This document shows, piece by piece, positions 22,047 through 30,223 of a stretch of 32,114 nucleotides of DNA. A program made the position numbers and the translations under genes. Each line of letters begins with the position of its first letter. The stretch's first letter is position 1. The notes below the pieces were generated by a model. The model saw only the letters and a list, made by a program, of their open reading frames with translations, searched no databases and was not told the DNA's origin. The stretch spans positions 1 to 32,114 of the forward strand of contig JAZRSA010000059.1 of NCBI GenBank assembly GCA_045651205.1. The letters run 5' to 3'. The stretch is from UMGS1649 sp045651205 (GTDB taxonomy: Bacteria; Bacillota; Clostridia; TANB77; CAG-465).

Positions 22047-23426
22047 ATGAGATATAAAATAGATTACGAAAAAAGAATAAAAGAATTATTAGATAAAGAA
22101 AATAAACATTATACATATTACATAGAAACAATGGGTTGTGCATTAAATGAAAACGACTCTATGAAATATGCTGGAATCCTTGAAGAAATGGGGTTTTCTA
22201 AAGCAGAAGAAATAGAAAAAGCAAATGTTGTTTTGTTTAATACATGCTGTATTCGTGAAAATGCAGAAGATAAACTATTCGGAAGAGTTGGCTATTTGAA
22301 GACAAGAAAGAAGCAAAATAAAGATATGTATATTGCAATCGTTGGTTGTATGACAGAACAAGGACATATACTAGATAAAATAAAATCATCATATTCATTT
22401 GTTGATGTTGTTTTAGGTACAAAAAGTATGCAATTCTTTGCAGAAAAGCTGTATTTGGCAATAAAGAATCATAAGAAAACTCAAGAACTACAAGAAAACG
22501 AACATGAAATAGTAGAAGATGTACCAATAAAATATGAAGAAGGGTACAAAGCATCAATTAGTATTATTTATGGTTGTAACAATTTCTGTTCATATTGTAT
22601 AGTTCCTTATGTAAGAGGAAGAGAAAGAAGTAGACTTCCAGAAGATATTCTAAATGATGTAAAAACGGTTGCAAGTAAGGGATATAAAGAGATTACACTT
22701 CTTGGACAAAATGTAAATTCATATGGAAATGACTTTAAAGACAATAAATATACATTTGTAGATCTATTAACTGAAATAGAAAAAGTTGAAGGAATAGAAA
22801 TTATAAGATTTATATCTCCACACCCAAAAGATTTTACAGATGCGTTAATAGATAAAATTGCTTCATCAGATAAGATAGCAAAACAAATCCATTTACCACT
22901 TCAATCTGGAAGTACTAAAATTCTTGAATCAATGAATAGAAAATATACTAAAGAACATTTCTTAACATTAGTAGAAAAAATGAAAGAAAGAATACCAGAT
23001 GTATCTTTCTCAACAGATATAATTGTGGGATTCCCTGGTGAAACAGAAGAAGATTTCTTAGATACTATGGATGTAGTAGAAAAAGTTAAATTCTCACTTG
23101 TGTATATGTTCTGTTATAGTATAAGAAAAGGTACACGTGCCGAAAGAATGGAAAATCAAATAGAAGAATGTGTAAAAGTAGAAAGACTACAAAGATTAAA
23201 AGCACTATTTGAGAAGCTAGTTCTTGAAGAAAACGAAAAGAAAATAGGAACGATTCATAAAATTTTAGTAGAAGGCTTAAGCAAAAATAACGATAAAATG
23301 TATACGGGAAGAACAATAGACAATAAAATAGTTGTATTTGAAGCAGAAGAAAAAGACATCGGAACTGTAAAAGATATTGAAATTATAGAAAATAACAAAT
23401 GGTATTTAACAGGCAAAATAGTTTAG
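22047..23426 (+). CDS. miaB: MiaB, tRNA-2-methylthio-N6-isopentenyladenosine synthase
   Basis: A 459-aa radical-SAM methylthiotransferase acting on A37 of tRNAs that read UNN codons. The N-terminal cluster domain supplies three cysteines (TMGCALNENDS, NTCCIREN, VGCMTEQG). The radical-SAM motif C177-x3-C181-x2-C184 lies in YGCNNFCSYCIVPYVRGRERSR. The core includes LLGQNVNSYG, RFISPHPKDF and STDIIVGFPGETEEDF. A C-terminal TRAM domain (~390-459) binds tRNA. Start ATG 22047 follows CAGGTG. No miaA is in view. It ends with a terminator whose tail touches the next ribosome binding site. Confidence 0.96.
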   Translation: MRYKIDYEKRIKELLDKENKHYTYYIETMGCALNENDSMKYAGILEEMGFSKAEEIEKANVVLFNTCCIRENAEDKLFGRVGYLKTRKKQNKDMYIAIVGCMTEQGHILDKIKSSYSFVDVVLGTKSMQFFAEKLYLAIKNHKKTQELQENEHEIVEDVPIKYEEGYKASISIIYGCNNFCSYCIVPYVRGRERSRLPEDILNDVKTVASKGYKEITLLGQNVNSYGNDFKDNKYTFVDLLTEIEKVEGIEIIRFISPHPKDFTDALIDKIASSDKIAKQIHLPLQSGSTKILESMNRKYTKEHFLTLVEKMKERIPDVSFSTDIIVGFPGETEEDFLDTMDVVEKVKFSLVYMFCYSIRKGTRAERMENQIEECVKVERLQRLKALFEKLVLEENEKKIGTIHKILVEGLSKNNDKMYTGRTIDNKIVVFEAEEKDIGTVKDIEIIENNKWYLTGKIV

Positions 23427-23461
23427 TTAAATAATAATATTAAATAAAATATAATAGTCAT

Positions 23462-23507
23462 AAAAAAAGACTTATCCAATATATTGTATTAGGATAAGTC
23501 TTTTTTT
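23462..23507 (+). terminator. Terminator after miaB, abutting the next ribosome binding site
   Basis: AAAAAAAGACTTATCC (23462-23477) and GGATAAGTCTTTTTTT (23492-23507) form a perfect 16-bp arm pair around a 14-nt loop. The final T is followed at once by GGAGG (23508-23512), the ribosome binding site of the spoIVFA-like gene. Confidence 0.88.
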
Positions 23508-23517
23508 GGAGGTTTGT

Positions 23518-24513
23518 ATGGAAGGTGTTGTAGCAAAACGAACATTAAAGAGAAGTTACTACGAGAATAATAATATTAATATAGTCGAAGAGAATGAAAA
23601 TGCTAATGAAAAAGAGTGTATTAAAAAAGCTGGAAATATTGCTAGATTAAAAGAAAAAATATTATTTAAAATGGCAGTACAAGGGATAACAGCTATTGCT
23701 ATTTTGTTATTTATTTTTTTAATAAACATTTTGAATATTAAAATTGTATTAGAAGCGGATGTTACAAAGAAAATAAAAACAGAATTAAATAAAAGATACA
23801 CTTTTAGTGAAGTGAAAAAAGAAGCGATAGAGCTAATAAGCAGTAGCTATTCGTTTATAGAAGGGGCAATACCTAATAAATTGGAGAATGGTATAAAAGA
23901 AGGAATAAATAAAATTAAGTACATTTTAGTAAATTTAAATAAAAGCAAAGAAAAGCAAGAGGTAGAAATCTATGAAGAAACTAGTAATAATAAAAGTGAA
24001 AATAAAGAAGTAGATATTTATAAAGATAATTTAGGTGTAGGTAGTAGTGTTGAAGAAGAAAAATACATTACAGCTGTGAGCTCGGTAAGTGTCGAAAGTA
24101 ATATTGTAGATAAGATTAAGGGGACAGGAATTGTGTTTGTTAAGCCTACAACAGGAACTATTACTTCAAATTTTGGTGCTAGAGAAATTATATTTGAAGA
24201 TATAGATAGTTATCATACTGGTGTAGATATAGCAAATAAGAAAGGGACAAAGGTAGTAAGTAGTATAGAAGGAAAAGTTACAACTGCTAGTAACAATAAA
24301 TATAATGGCAACTATGTAGTTGTGGAAAACGGGGATATTAAAACTATATATTGTCACTTAAATAAGATAAGTGTGAAAAAAGGAACTAAAGTAAAAGCTG
24401 GAACTAAGATAGGAGAAATGGGTTCTACAGGATATTCTACTGGACCACATCTTCATTTTGAAATAGTATATAATGGTGAAAAAATAAATCCAAGGCTAGT
24501 GGTGGATATATAA
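23518..24513 (+). CDS. spoIVFA: SpoIVFA-like membrane-anchored M23 (LytM) protein
   Basis: A 331-aa type II membrane protein. A basic, charged N-terminus (1-50) is followed by one helix (~53-78), a long acidic stalk and a C-terminal LytM/M23 domain (~210-331). The zinc and catalytic positions are all present: H233 and D237 in YHTGVD, H280 in IYCHL, H311 and H313 in PHLHFEI. Its stop overlaps the start of spoIVFB (TAATG), so I assign it as SpoIVFA, the partner that holds SpoIVFB inactive in the outer forespore membrane. B. subtilis SpoIVFA has a degenerate domain, so an active cell-wall enzyme is an alternative. ATG 23518 follows GGAGG. Confidence 0.8.
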   Translation: MEGVVAKRTLKRSYYENNNINIVEENENANEKECIKKAGNIARLKEKILFKMAVQGITAIAILLFIFLINILNIKIVLEADVTKKIKTELNKRYTFSEVKKEAIELISSSYSFIEGAIPNKLENGIKEGINKIKYILVNLNKSKEKQEVEIYEETSNNKSENKEVDIYKDNLGVGSSVEEEKYITAVSSVSVESNIVDKIKGTGIVFVKPTTGTITSNFGAREIIFEDIDSYHTGVDIANKKGTKVVSSIEGKVTTASNNKYNGNYVVVENGDIKTIYCHLNKISVKKGTKVKAGTKIGEMGSTGYSTGPHLHFEIVYNGEKINPRLVVDI

Positions 24514-25097
24514 TGAAATTAAAATTAAGAGATAAATATATATGTATAGAAGAAGTAGTAATAATAACACTATTTCTTTGTTTTTTATCTAAGAAGGCAA
24601 GATGCTTTCTAGATAATTATTTTATTTGTTATTTATTCATAACTTTTCATGAGTTAACACATGTATTAGTTGCAAGTATATTTGGATATGAATTAAAAGG
24701 GATAAATATAAAACTTGCCGGACTTAATGCTATATTTAGAGAGAGATTTTGTGGAATAAAGGGGATTATAATATATTTAGTAGGGCCACTTTCAAATATA
24801 ATATTAGCTTTTCTATTTAAAAATATAAAAATGGTATTTGAAATAAATATGGCGTTGGCGTTAATTAATATTATACTCAGCCGACCGTTAGATGGATATA
24901 ATGTATTGAGATTAATACTAGAAATGTTTATATGTAAAGAAAAAGTAAAAAGCTGGTTAAAAAATATAGAAAAAGTAGTGGAAATAGTACTAATATTTTT
25001 ATCTATTTTTATGTGGTATAAATACAACAATTTTTCCTTATTTTTACTATCGGTTTACATAAAAACAAATTCCTTACAACCCTTGAAATCACTGTGA
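24513..25097 (+). CDS. spoIVFB: SpoIVFB-like M50 intramembrane metalloprotease, without CBS domain
   Basis: A 194-aa polytopic membrane protein of the site-2 protease family. HELTH at 46-50 gives the zinc histidines and catalytic glutamate, GPLSN at 91-95 is conserved, and RPLDGYN (124-130) supplies the third ligand D127. In Bacillus SpoIVFB cuts the pro-sequence from sigma-K in the mother cell. B. subtilis SpoIVFB is ~288 aa with a C-terminal CBS domain; this one stops after the membrane region, so that domain is missing. It starts at ATG 24513 inside the stop of the M23 gene, implying coupled translation. sigK is not in the window. Confidence 0.85.
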   Translation: MKLKLRDKYICIEEVVIITLFLCFLSKKARCFLDNYFICYLFITFHELTHVLVASIFGYELKGINIKLAGLNAIFRERFCGIKGIIIYLVGPLSNIILAFLFKNIKMVFEINMALALINIILSRPLDGYNVLRLILEMFICKEKVKSWLKNIEKVVEIVLIFLSIFMWYKYNNFSLFLLSVYIKTNSLQPLKSL

Positions 25098-25108
25098 TGT
25101 AAGGGTTG
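25077..25108 (+). terminator. Hairpin across the end of spoIVFB (possible terminator)
   Basis: CAACCCTT (25077-25084) and AAGGGTTG (25101-25108) pair perfectly, with a second inner pairing ATCAC/GTGAT (25088-25092 and 25094-25098). The spoIVFB stop lies within it. Only a weak T-rich segment (TTATATAT) follows, so termination is uncertain. Confidence 0.4.
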
Positions 25109-25162
25109 CGGGTTATATATCAAAAATATTACAAAAAGATTACAGTTTTTTAATCTAAACTA

Positions 25163-25191
25163 TTGCAATTTGACTAAAAAAATAGTATTAT
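25163..25191 (+). promoter_or_regulatory. Candidate sigma-A promoter for ftsA-ftsZ
   Basis: TTGCAA (25163-25168), a 17-bp spacer and TATTAT (25186-25191) lie just upstream of the ftsA ribosome binding site and after the spoIVFB hairpin. Both hexamers are two mismatches or fewer from consensus. Confidence 0.4.
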
Positions 25192-25220
25192 ATACCCATG
25201 ACAAACAGGGGGAATTGGAA

Positions 25221-26513
25221 GTGGCTATAGGTGACATTATTGTTTCCTTAGACATGGGGGCATCTAAATCCGCTGCAGTGGTAGGGCAAGTAAACAAATT
25301 TGGCGAAATAGAAGTAGTTGGATACGGATTGGCAAAGTCTAATGGAATAAAAAAGGGTAAAATAGTTAACTGCAATGAAGTTGCTGAATCGGTAGTAAAA
25401 GCGATTACAGAAGCAGAAGATACAGCTGGGTTATACATCAATTCAGCGTATGTAAATATAAAAGGCATCAATACAAGAATTGAAAAAATAAGATTCAAAG
25501 GCGATGTTGAAAAACCAGATGATGGTTTATCTTATAGAGATATAACCGCAGTAATGGAAAAAATACAACTTGGAATTAGACAAAACAATAAAGAACAAAT
25601 AATAGATATTATACCTACAAGATATATAGTTAACGATAGAGAATATTTTGAAGAACCTATAGGCGCATTCGCAAAATACTTCGTAGTAGATGCAGATATA
25701 ATAATAGCGGACAAGCAAGCTGTAGAAGAAATAACAAGAGTAATGGAACTCGCTGAATTAAAAATAGATGGATATGTATTAGAAACATTTGCTTCATCAA
25801 ATGTAGTATTAATGCCAGAAGAAAAAGATTTAGGAGTTTTATTATTAGATATAGGAGCAGCACACACTGAAATATCAGTATTCAAAAATGGATCTCTTGA
25901 ATACAATAATACATTACCTGTTGGTGGAGATCATATAACAAGTGATATTGCAATTTCATTAAATATAGACTTAGACGAAGCGGATAAGTTGAAAAGGCAA
26001 TATAATTTAGCAATTGAAGCTATGATATCTAATAATCATGATGTAAAACTAACTACAAAAAAAGCAAGTGATGAAGAATCAAATGTAATTAAATGTAGTG
26101 ATATTGTAAGAATCATAGAAGCAAGAGTTAAAGAAATCTATCAAATAACTAGAAAAATAATGGCTGAAAACAATTTGATAGGTAAAATAGAATGTGTTGT
26201 AATAACAGGACAAGGTTTAAGTAATATATCTGGAGTTGAAGAACTAGCAGTACTTACACTTAAAGTAAATCAAGTAAGAATATGCAGTCCAAAACTAATA
26301 AATGTAATTAAGCCACAACATATTGTTGCATTTGGAATGGTTAAATATATTGCAAATGTAGGAACAAGCAAACACGTAAACAGTGATATAGAAATTATGA
26401 CAGAGCCTGGAATGAAGGACAAAATAATGGATGTAATAAATAAGGCAAAAGAAAAGATAAAAAATACACTTAAAAGAAGAAATGTCAATGAAGAAGAAGA
26501 GGGGGATTTTTAA
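25221..26513 (+). CDS. ftsA: FtsA, actin-like membrane anchor of the divisome
   Basis: A 430-aa actin-fold ATPase that tethers FtsZ to the membrane. The phosphate-1 loop (IVSLDMGASKSAAVVG), phosphate-2 loop (LLLDIGAAHTEISVF) and adenosine motif (VVITGQGLSNISGV) are present in order, with the SHS2/1C domain between (~80-160). The C-terminal helix MDVINKAKEKIKNTLKRR is amphipathic and probably membrane-targeting. I chose GTG 25221 because GGGGG (25208-25212) is ~8 nt upstream; the protein then starts AIGDIIVSLDMG. Codons before that site are in frame but lack a ribosome binding site. ftsZ follows after 1 nt. Confidence 0.93.
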   Translation: MAIGDIIVSLDMGASKSAAVVGQVNKFGEIEVVGYGLAKSNGIKKGKIVNCNEVAESVVKAITEAEDTAGLYINSAYVNIKGINTRIEKIRFKGDVEKPDDGLSYRDITAVMEKIQLGIRQNNKEQIIDIIPTRYIVNDREYFEEPIGAFAKYFVVDADIIIADKQAVEEITRVMELAELKIDGYVLETFASSNVVLMPEEKDLGVLLLDIGAAHTEISVFKNGSLEYNNTLPVGGDHITSDIAISLNIDLDEADKLKRQYNLAIEAMISNNHDVKLTTKKASDEESNVIKCSDIVRIIEARVKEIYQITRKIMAENNLIGKIECVVITGQGLSNISGVEELAVLTLKVNQVRICSPKLINVIKPQHIVAFGMVKYIANVGTSKHVNSDIEIMTEPGMKDKIMDVINKAKEKIKNTLKRRNVNEEEEGDF

Positions 26514-26514
26514 G

Positions 26515-27636
26515 ATGGAAGAAACAATGTTCAAGTCAGGGTCAGCAAACATTAAGGTAATTGGTGTTGGTGGCGGCGGCGGAAACGCTTTAAACAGAAT
26601 GATTGAGGCTGGTTTAAGAGATGTAGAATTTATAGCTGTAAATACGGATCAACAAGCATTAGAGTCATCTAAAGCACAAACTAAGATCCAAATTGGTGAA
26701 AAGCTAACAAGAGGTTTAGGTGCTGGAGCAAACCCAGAGATTGGTGAATGCAGTGCTGAAGAATCTAAAGCTGAAATAGCTGAAGCTCTAAAAGGAGCAG
26801 ATATGGTATTTATTACTTCAGGAATGGGTGGTGGAACTGGTACAGGTGCTGCACCAGTTATAGCAGACATTTCTAAAGGAATGGGAATATTAACAGTAGC
26901 AGTTGTAACAAAACCTTTCCCATTTGAAGGAAAGAGAAGAATGATGCAAGCTGAAAAAGGTATCGAAGAATTAAAACAAAATGTAGATACAATAATCGTA
27001 GTACCAAACGAAAAACTATTACAAGTAGTTGAAAAAGATACTACAGTTGAATCAGCTTTCTTAAAAGCAGATAACATATTAAAACAAGGTGTTCAAGGTG
27101 TATCTGACCTTATCACAGTTAAAGGTATAATCAACCTTGACTTCGCTGATGTTAAAACAATAATGTTAGACAAAGGTGTTGCTCACATGGGTATCGGTAG
27201 AGCTAGAGGAGAAAATAGAGCAGGGGAAGCTGCAAGACAAGCTATCCACAGCCCATTACTTGAAACTTCTATCGAAGGAGCATCTGGTGTTCTTATTAAC
27301 ATCACTGGTGGAAAAGACCTTGGATTATTAGAAATAAATGAAGCAGCAGAATTAGTTCAAAAATCTGTTGACCCAGAAGCAAATATCATATTTGGTGCAG
27401 TTATTGACGAAAGTTTACAAGATGAAATCGTTATAACAGTTATAGCTACTGGTTTTGATAAATGGGGAACTACAGATTCAAAATCTCAAGAAATATTATC
27501 AAGTCTAAGAGAAACAATGATAGAAAGACAAGAAGTACAACCTTCAGCGCCTTCAATGAGCGGAAGAGTGTCTCCAAGAGCAGACTATACAGCAGACTTA
27601 GACATCCCACCATTCTTAAGAAGAAATAGAGACTAA
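26515..27636 (+). CDS. ftsZ: FtsZ, tubulin-like division GTPase
   Basis: A 373-aa protein. IKVIGVGGGGGNALNRMI (13-30) and the tubulin signature GMGGGTGTG (103-111) bind GTP. NLDFADVKTIM carries the T7-loop residues that trigger hydrolysis. The variable linker is short, and the conserved C-terminal peptide LDIPPFLRRNRD binds FtsA and other partners. ATG 26515 has GGGGG about 9 nt upstream within the end of ftsA. A longer in-frame start at 26482 overlaps ftsA and lies before that site. A terminator follows. Confidence 0.98.
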   Translation: MEETMFKSGSANIKVIGVGGGGGNALNRMIEAGLRDVEFIAVNTDQQALESSKAQTKIQIGEKLTRGLGAGANPEIGECSAEESKAEIAEALKGADMVFITSGMGGGTGTGAAPVIADISKGMGILTVAVVTKPFPFEGKRRMMQAEKGIEELKQNVDTIIVVPNEKLLQVVEKDTTVESAFLKADNILKQGVQGVSDLITVKGIINLDFADVKTIMLDKGVAHMGIGRARGENRAGEAARQAIHSPLLETSIEGASGVLINITGGKDLGLLEINEAAELVQKSVDPEANIIFGAVIDESLQDEIVITVIATGFDKWGTTDSKSQEILSSLRETMIERQEVQPSAPSMSGRVSPRADYTADLDIPPFLRRNRD

Positions 27637-27668
27637 AAAATACAATAAATATAAAAAATATGTATTAA

Positions 27669-27701
27669 AAGAGAAATGCAATAGCATTTCTCTTCTTTTT
27701 T
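27669..27701 (+). terminator. Terminator after ftsZ
   Basis: GAGAAATGC (27671-27679) and GCATTTCTC (27684-27692) form a 9-bp stem with an AATA loop, followed by a T-rich tail broken by one C. Confidence 0.85.
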
Positions 27702-27741
27702 ATCTAAATTTGTAAATCGAAAAATTAAATCAAGGCTTTAA

Positions 27742-27775
27742 TTCAACAAAATTTTAATAGTCGGATAAATATAAT
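27742..27775 (+). promoter_or_regulatory. Candidate Spo0A-activated spoIIG promoter with a 22-bp spacer
   Basis: TATAAT is perfect at 27770-27775. TTCAAC (27742-27747) lies 22 bp upstream, the unusual spacing known for the B. subtilis spoIIG promoter. TTCAACAA (27742-27749) read on the other strand is TTGTTGAA, one mismatch from the Spo0A box TTGTCGAA. So the box overlaps the -35 as in B. subtilis. A second partial box-like ATCGAAAA lies near 27717-27724. Confidence 0.5.
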
Positions 27776-27792
27776 TTACTAAGGTGGATTAT

Positions 27793-28602
27793 ATGACTAT
27801 TTATTTAGAATATGTTTTTATAGAAAACCTAATAATGGATTTTATTATTTTAAAAGAAACAATAGAATTGGCAAAGTTTAATGCGAGTAATAAGCGAATG
27901 CTTTTAGCAAGTATATCTTCTAGCATATATGTCATAGTAATGCTCGTGTTTAAATTGGATGTTCTAAATTATTGGATATCTAAAATATTGCTAGCTATGT
28001 GTATGGTGTATATAGCGGTGTTACCAAAAGATATAAAGTTGTATTTAAAAATCATATTTTTATTCTTTATGGTATCGGTAATTAACTTAGGGACATATAT
28101 GTGCATTTCTAATATATTTAATATTCCAAAAGATACAGGATTAGAAAAAGCAACAATATATATATCTACATATTATTTAGCAAAAACATTTTTAGCAAAT
28201 CTTTGGAAGTTGTATAGAACAGAATTAACCAAAAGGGATTTGAATTATAAAGTTGAAGTAAAAATATCTGGAAAAGTTTATACCTATACAGGCTTTTTAG
28301 ATACGGGTAATACGGTTTATTCACATGGGCTTCCAATAATATTTGCTGAAGTACTGGATGAAAGTATATTTGAAGGAATAAAGAAGTTAGAGGCATTTGA
28401 TGTAAAAACTGTAACGTTAGGAAATGTTTGTACAAAGAGAGCATATATTTTAGAAGAAATAAGAATAAGTAATAGAAATGAAAGTTGGAATGTTAAAGCT
28501 GGAGTCGTTTTTGAAAACAGAAAAATATCCAAATTAAACAACTATAACATGGTGTTAAATTACATTCTTTATACAGAATCGATGGGAGGTATTGTATTAT
28601 GA
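27793..28602 (+). CDS. spoIIGA: SpoIIGA, pro-sigma-E processing aspartic protease
   Basis: A 269-aa protein. Five or so N-terminal membrane helices (~1-145, after the TIYLEYVFIENLIMDF start typical of the family) are followed by a cytoplasmic protease domain. GFLDTGN (167-173) carries the catalytic aspartate D170 of this novel aspartic protease. In the mother cell it is activated by forespore SpoIIR and removes the sigma-E pro-sequence. ATG 27793 follows AAGGTGG. Its stop overlaps the sigE start (ATGA), the conserved spoIIG arrangement. spoIIR is not in the window. Confidence 0.95.
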   Translation: MTIYLEYVFIENLIMDFIILKETIELAKFNASNKRMLLASISSSIYVIVMLVFKLDVLNYWISKILLAMCMVYIAVLPKDIKLYLKIIFLFFMVSVINLGTYMCISNIFNIPKDTGLEKATIYISTYYLAKTFLANLWKLYRTELTKRDLNYKVEVKISGKVYTYTGFLDTGNTVYSHGLPIIFAEVLDESIFEGIKKLEAFDVKTVTLGNVCTKRAYILEEIRISNRNESWNVKAGVVFENRKISKLNNYNMVLNYILYTESMGGIVL

Positions 28603-29315
28603 AAATTAAAAATAAAAAGATAAGAGAGATATATGAATATATATTAAGTATATTAAATGGAAACGAAGAATTGTTATATATTGCTGGAGCAGATAAATTA
28701 CCAGAACCATTATCTGCAGAAGAGGAAAAAGAATTATTGGATAGATTAAACGAAGGGGATGATGAATCTAGAAAGAAGTTAGTCGAAAAGAATTTAAGGC
28801 TGGTTGTATATATAGCAAAGAAATTTGAAAATTCGGGAGTTAATATAGAAGATTTAATATCTATAGGAACAATAGGATTAATGAAAGGAGTGAATAGCTT
28901 TAATTTAGATAAGAATATAAAGCTTGCAACATACGCTTCTAGATGTATAGAAAACGAAATATTAATGTATTTAAGAAAAACACAAAGAACGAAAACGGAA
29001 GTGTCTATAGATGAACCTATAAATACAGATAGTGAAGGGAATGATTTGGCGTTAGGAGATATTTTGGGCTCGGATAATGATAGTTTGTTTAAACAAGTAG
29101 AAGATAACGACAACAAAAAGATAGTGAGTTTGGCTATAAAGAATTTGGATGTAAGGGAAAAAGAAATAATGGAACTTAGGTACGGTTTCGAAGGCAAGAA
29201 AGAATTAACTCAAAAAGAAGTTGCAGATAAACTTGGAATATCTCAATCGTATATATCTAGAATAGAAAAGAAAGTCATTAATCATCTAAAAAAGAAATTT
29301 GATGTCGAACAGTGA
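28599..29315 (+). CDS. sigE: Sigma-E, early mother-cell sporulation sigma factor (precursor)
   Basis: A 238-aa sigma-70 family protein. Residues ~1-28 are the membrane-associated pro-sequence, ending near ELLYIAGADKLPEPLS, the region cut by SpoIIGA. Region 2 (NLRLVVYIAKKFENSGVNIEDLISIGTIGLMKG, then KLATYASRCIENEILMYLR) binds core and the -10. Region 4 ends in the helix-turn-helix LTQKEVADKLGISQSYISRIEKK. The match to B. subtilis sigma-E is very close. ATG 28599 overlaps the spoIIGA stop. Confidence 0.97.
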   Translation: MKIKNKKIREIYEYILSILNGNEELLYIAGADKLPEPLSAEEEKELLDRLNEGDDESRKKLVEKNLRLVVYIAKKFENSGVNIEDLISIGTIGLMKGVNSFNLDKNIKLATYASRCIENEILMYLRKTQRTKTEVSIDEPINTDSEGNDLALGDILGSDNDSLFKQVEDNDNKKIVSLAIKNLDVREKEIMELRYGFEGKKELTQKEVADKLGISQSYISRIEKKVINHLKKKFDVEQ

Positions 29316-29342
29316 ATAAAGTGGATAAACCCAACCAAAATA
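29314..29342 (+). promoter_or_regulatory. Candidate sigma-G autoregulatory promoter before sigG
   Basis: GAATA (29314-29318) fits the sigma-F/G -35 pattern GHATR. CAAAATA (29336-29342), 17 bp later, is one base from CATAATA in the -10. It sits in the 63-bp gap between sigE and sigG, where B. subtilis has a forespore promoter. A/T richness makes chance matches likely. Confidence 0.4.
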
Positions 29343-29378
29343 TGACTAGTAAGTGGATACTTATTAGGGAGGAAACAA

Positions 29379-30161
29379 ATGAGAACAATAAAAGTAGAAA
29401 TAAATGGAGTAAATACAAAGGAATTACCAGTACTATCTGCAAAGGAACAAAATGAGATGTTAATTAAAATAAAAGCAGGACATACAGAGCTTAAGCAGGA
29501 GTTTATAAACGCGAATTTAAGATTAGTATTAAGTATGGTAAAGAAATTTAATTATAGATGCGAAAACGTAGATGATGTATTTCAAGTGGGAGTTGTAGGA
29601 TTAATAAAGGCTATAGATAATTTTGATGTAACGCAAAATGTGCAATTTTCTACCTATGCAGTTCCTATGATTATAGGAGAAATAAAAAGATATTTAAGAG
29701 ATAGTAGTTCTATGAGAATAAGTAGATCTATTAGAGATTTATCATACAGATTATCTAAAGAAAAAGAAAAATATATAAGTGAGCATAATGAAGAGCCGAC
29801 AATAGAACAACTGACTGAAATGACAGGCGCGGAAAAAGAAGATGTAATTCTTGCATTAGATAGTACTGTATCGCCGATGTCTATTTATGATGCTGTGTAT
29901 AATGATGGTGGAGATATAATATATGTACTAGATCAATTAAAGAGTGAAAAGAATGATGCTGAAACGTTAACAGATAAGTTGGCGGTTATACAAGCTTTAG
30001 AAAAATTGTCTGAAAAAGAAAGAAATATAATAAAGAGAAGATTTTTTGATAATAAAACGCAGGTAGAACTCGCGGAAGAAATAGGGGTATCGCAAGCACA
30101 AATTTCTAGAATAGAGAAGACTGCGTTAGAAAGAATGAAAAGAAGAATGTTGAAAGAGTAA
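29379..30161 (+). CDS. sigG: Sigma-G, late forespore sporulation sigma factor
   Basis: A 260-aa sigma factor of the sigma-F/G group with no pro-sequence. It begins IKVEINGVNTKELPVLSAKEQ like other sigma-G proteins. Region 2 is NLRLVLSMVKKF...FSTYAVPMIIGEIKRYLRDSSSMRISRSIRDL. YNDGGDIIYVLDQ is shared with sigma-G. The region 4 helix-turn-helix is QVELAEEIGVSQAQISRIEK. GGGAGG lies 7 nt before ATG 29379. Following sigE by 63 nt, it forms the conserved spoIIGA-sigE-sigG cluster. Confidence 0.97.
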   Translation: MRTIKVEINGVNTKELPVLSAKEQNEMLIKIKAGHTELKQEFINANLRLVLSMVKKFNYRCENVDDVFQVGVVGLIKAIDNFDVTQNVQFSTYAVPMIIGEIKRYLRDSSSMRISRSIRDLSYRLSKEKEKYISEHNEEPTIEQLTEMTGAEKEDVILALDSTVSPMSIYDAVYNDGGDIIYVLDQLKSEKNDAETLTDKLAVIQALEKLSEKERNIIKRRFFDNKTQVELAEEIGVSQAQISRIEKTALERMKRRMLKE

Positions 30162-30223
30162 TAATTAATATTAGTTGAAAAGATAATGCATATGTGATAA
30201 AAATAGTGTTAAGGAGTAAAGAG

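Noticed and set aside
23131..23144. CACGTG within miaB as a parS site
   Set aside because: Flanks (GGTA...CCGA) do not match TTTCAC/GTGAAA at all.
26649..27077. 142-codon open frame antisense to ftsZ
   Set aside because: Shadow of ftsZ with serine/proline-rich nonsense composition and no ribosome binding site.
29320..29328. AGTGGATAA before sigG as a DnaA box
   Set aside because: One mismatch, isolated and far from the origin; better explained as part of the sigE-sigG spacer.
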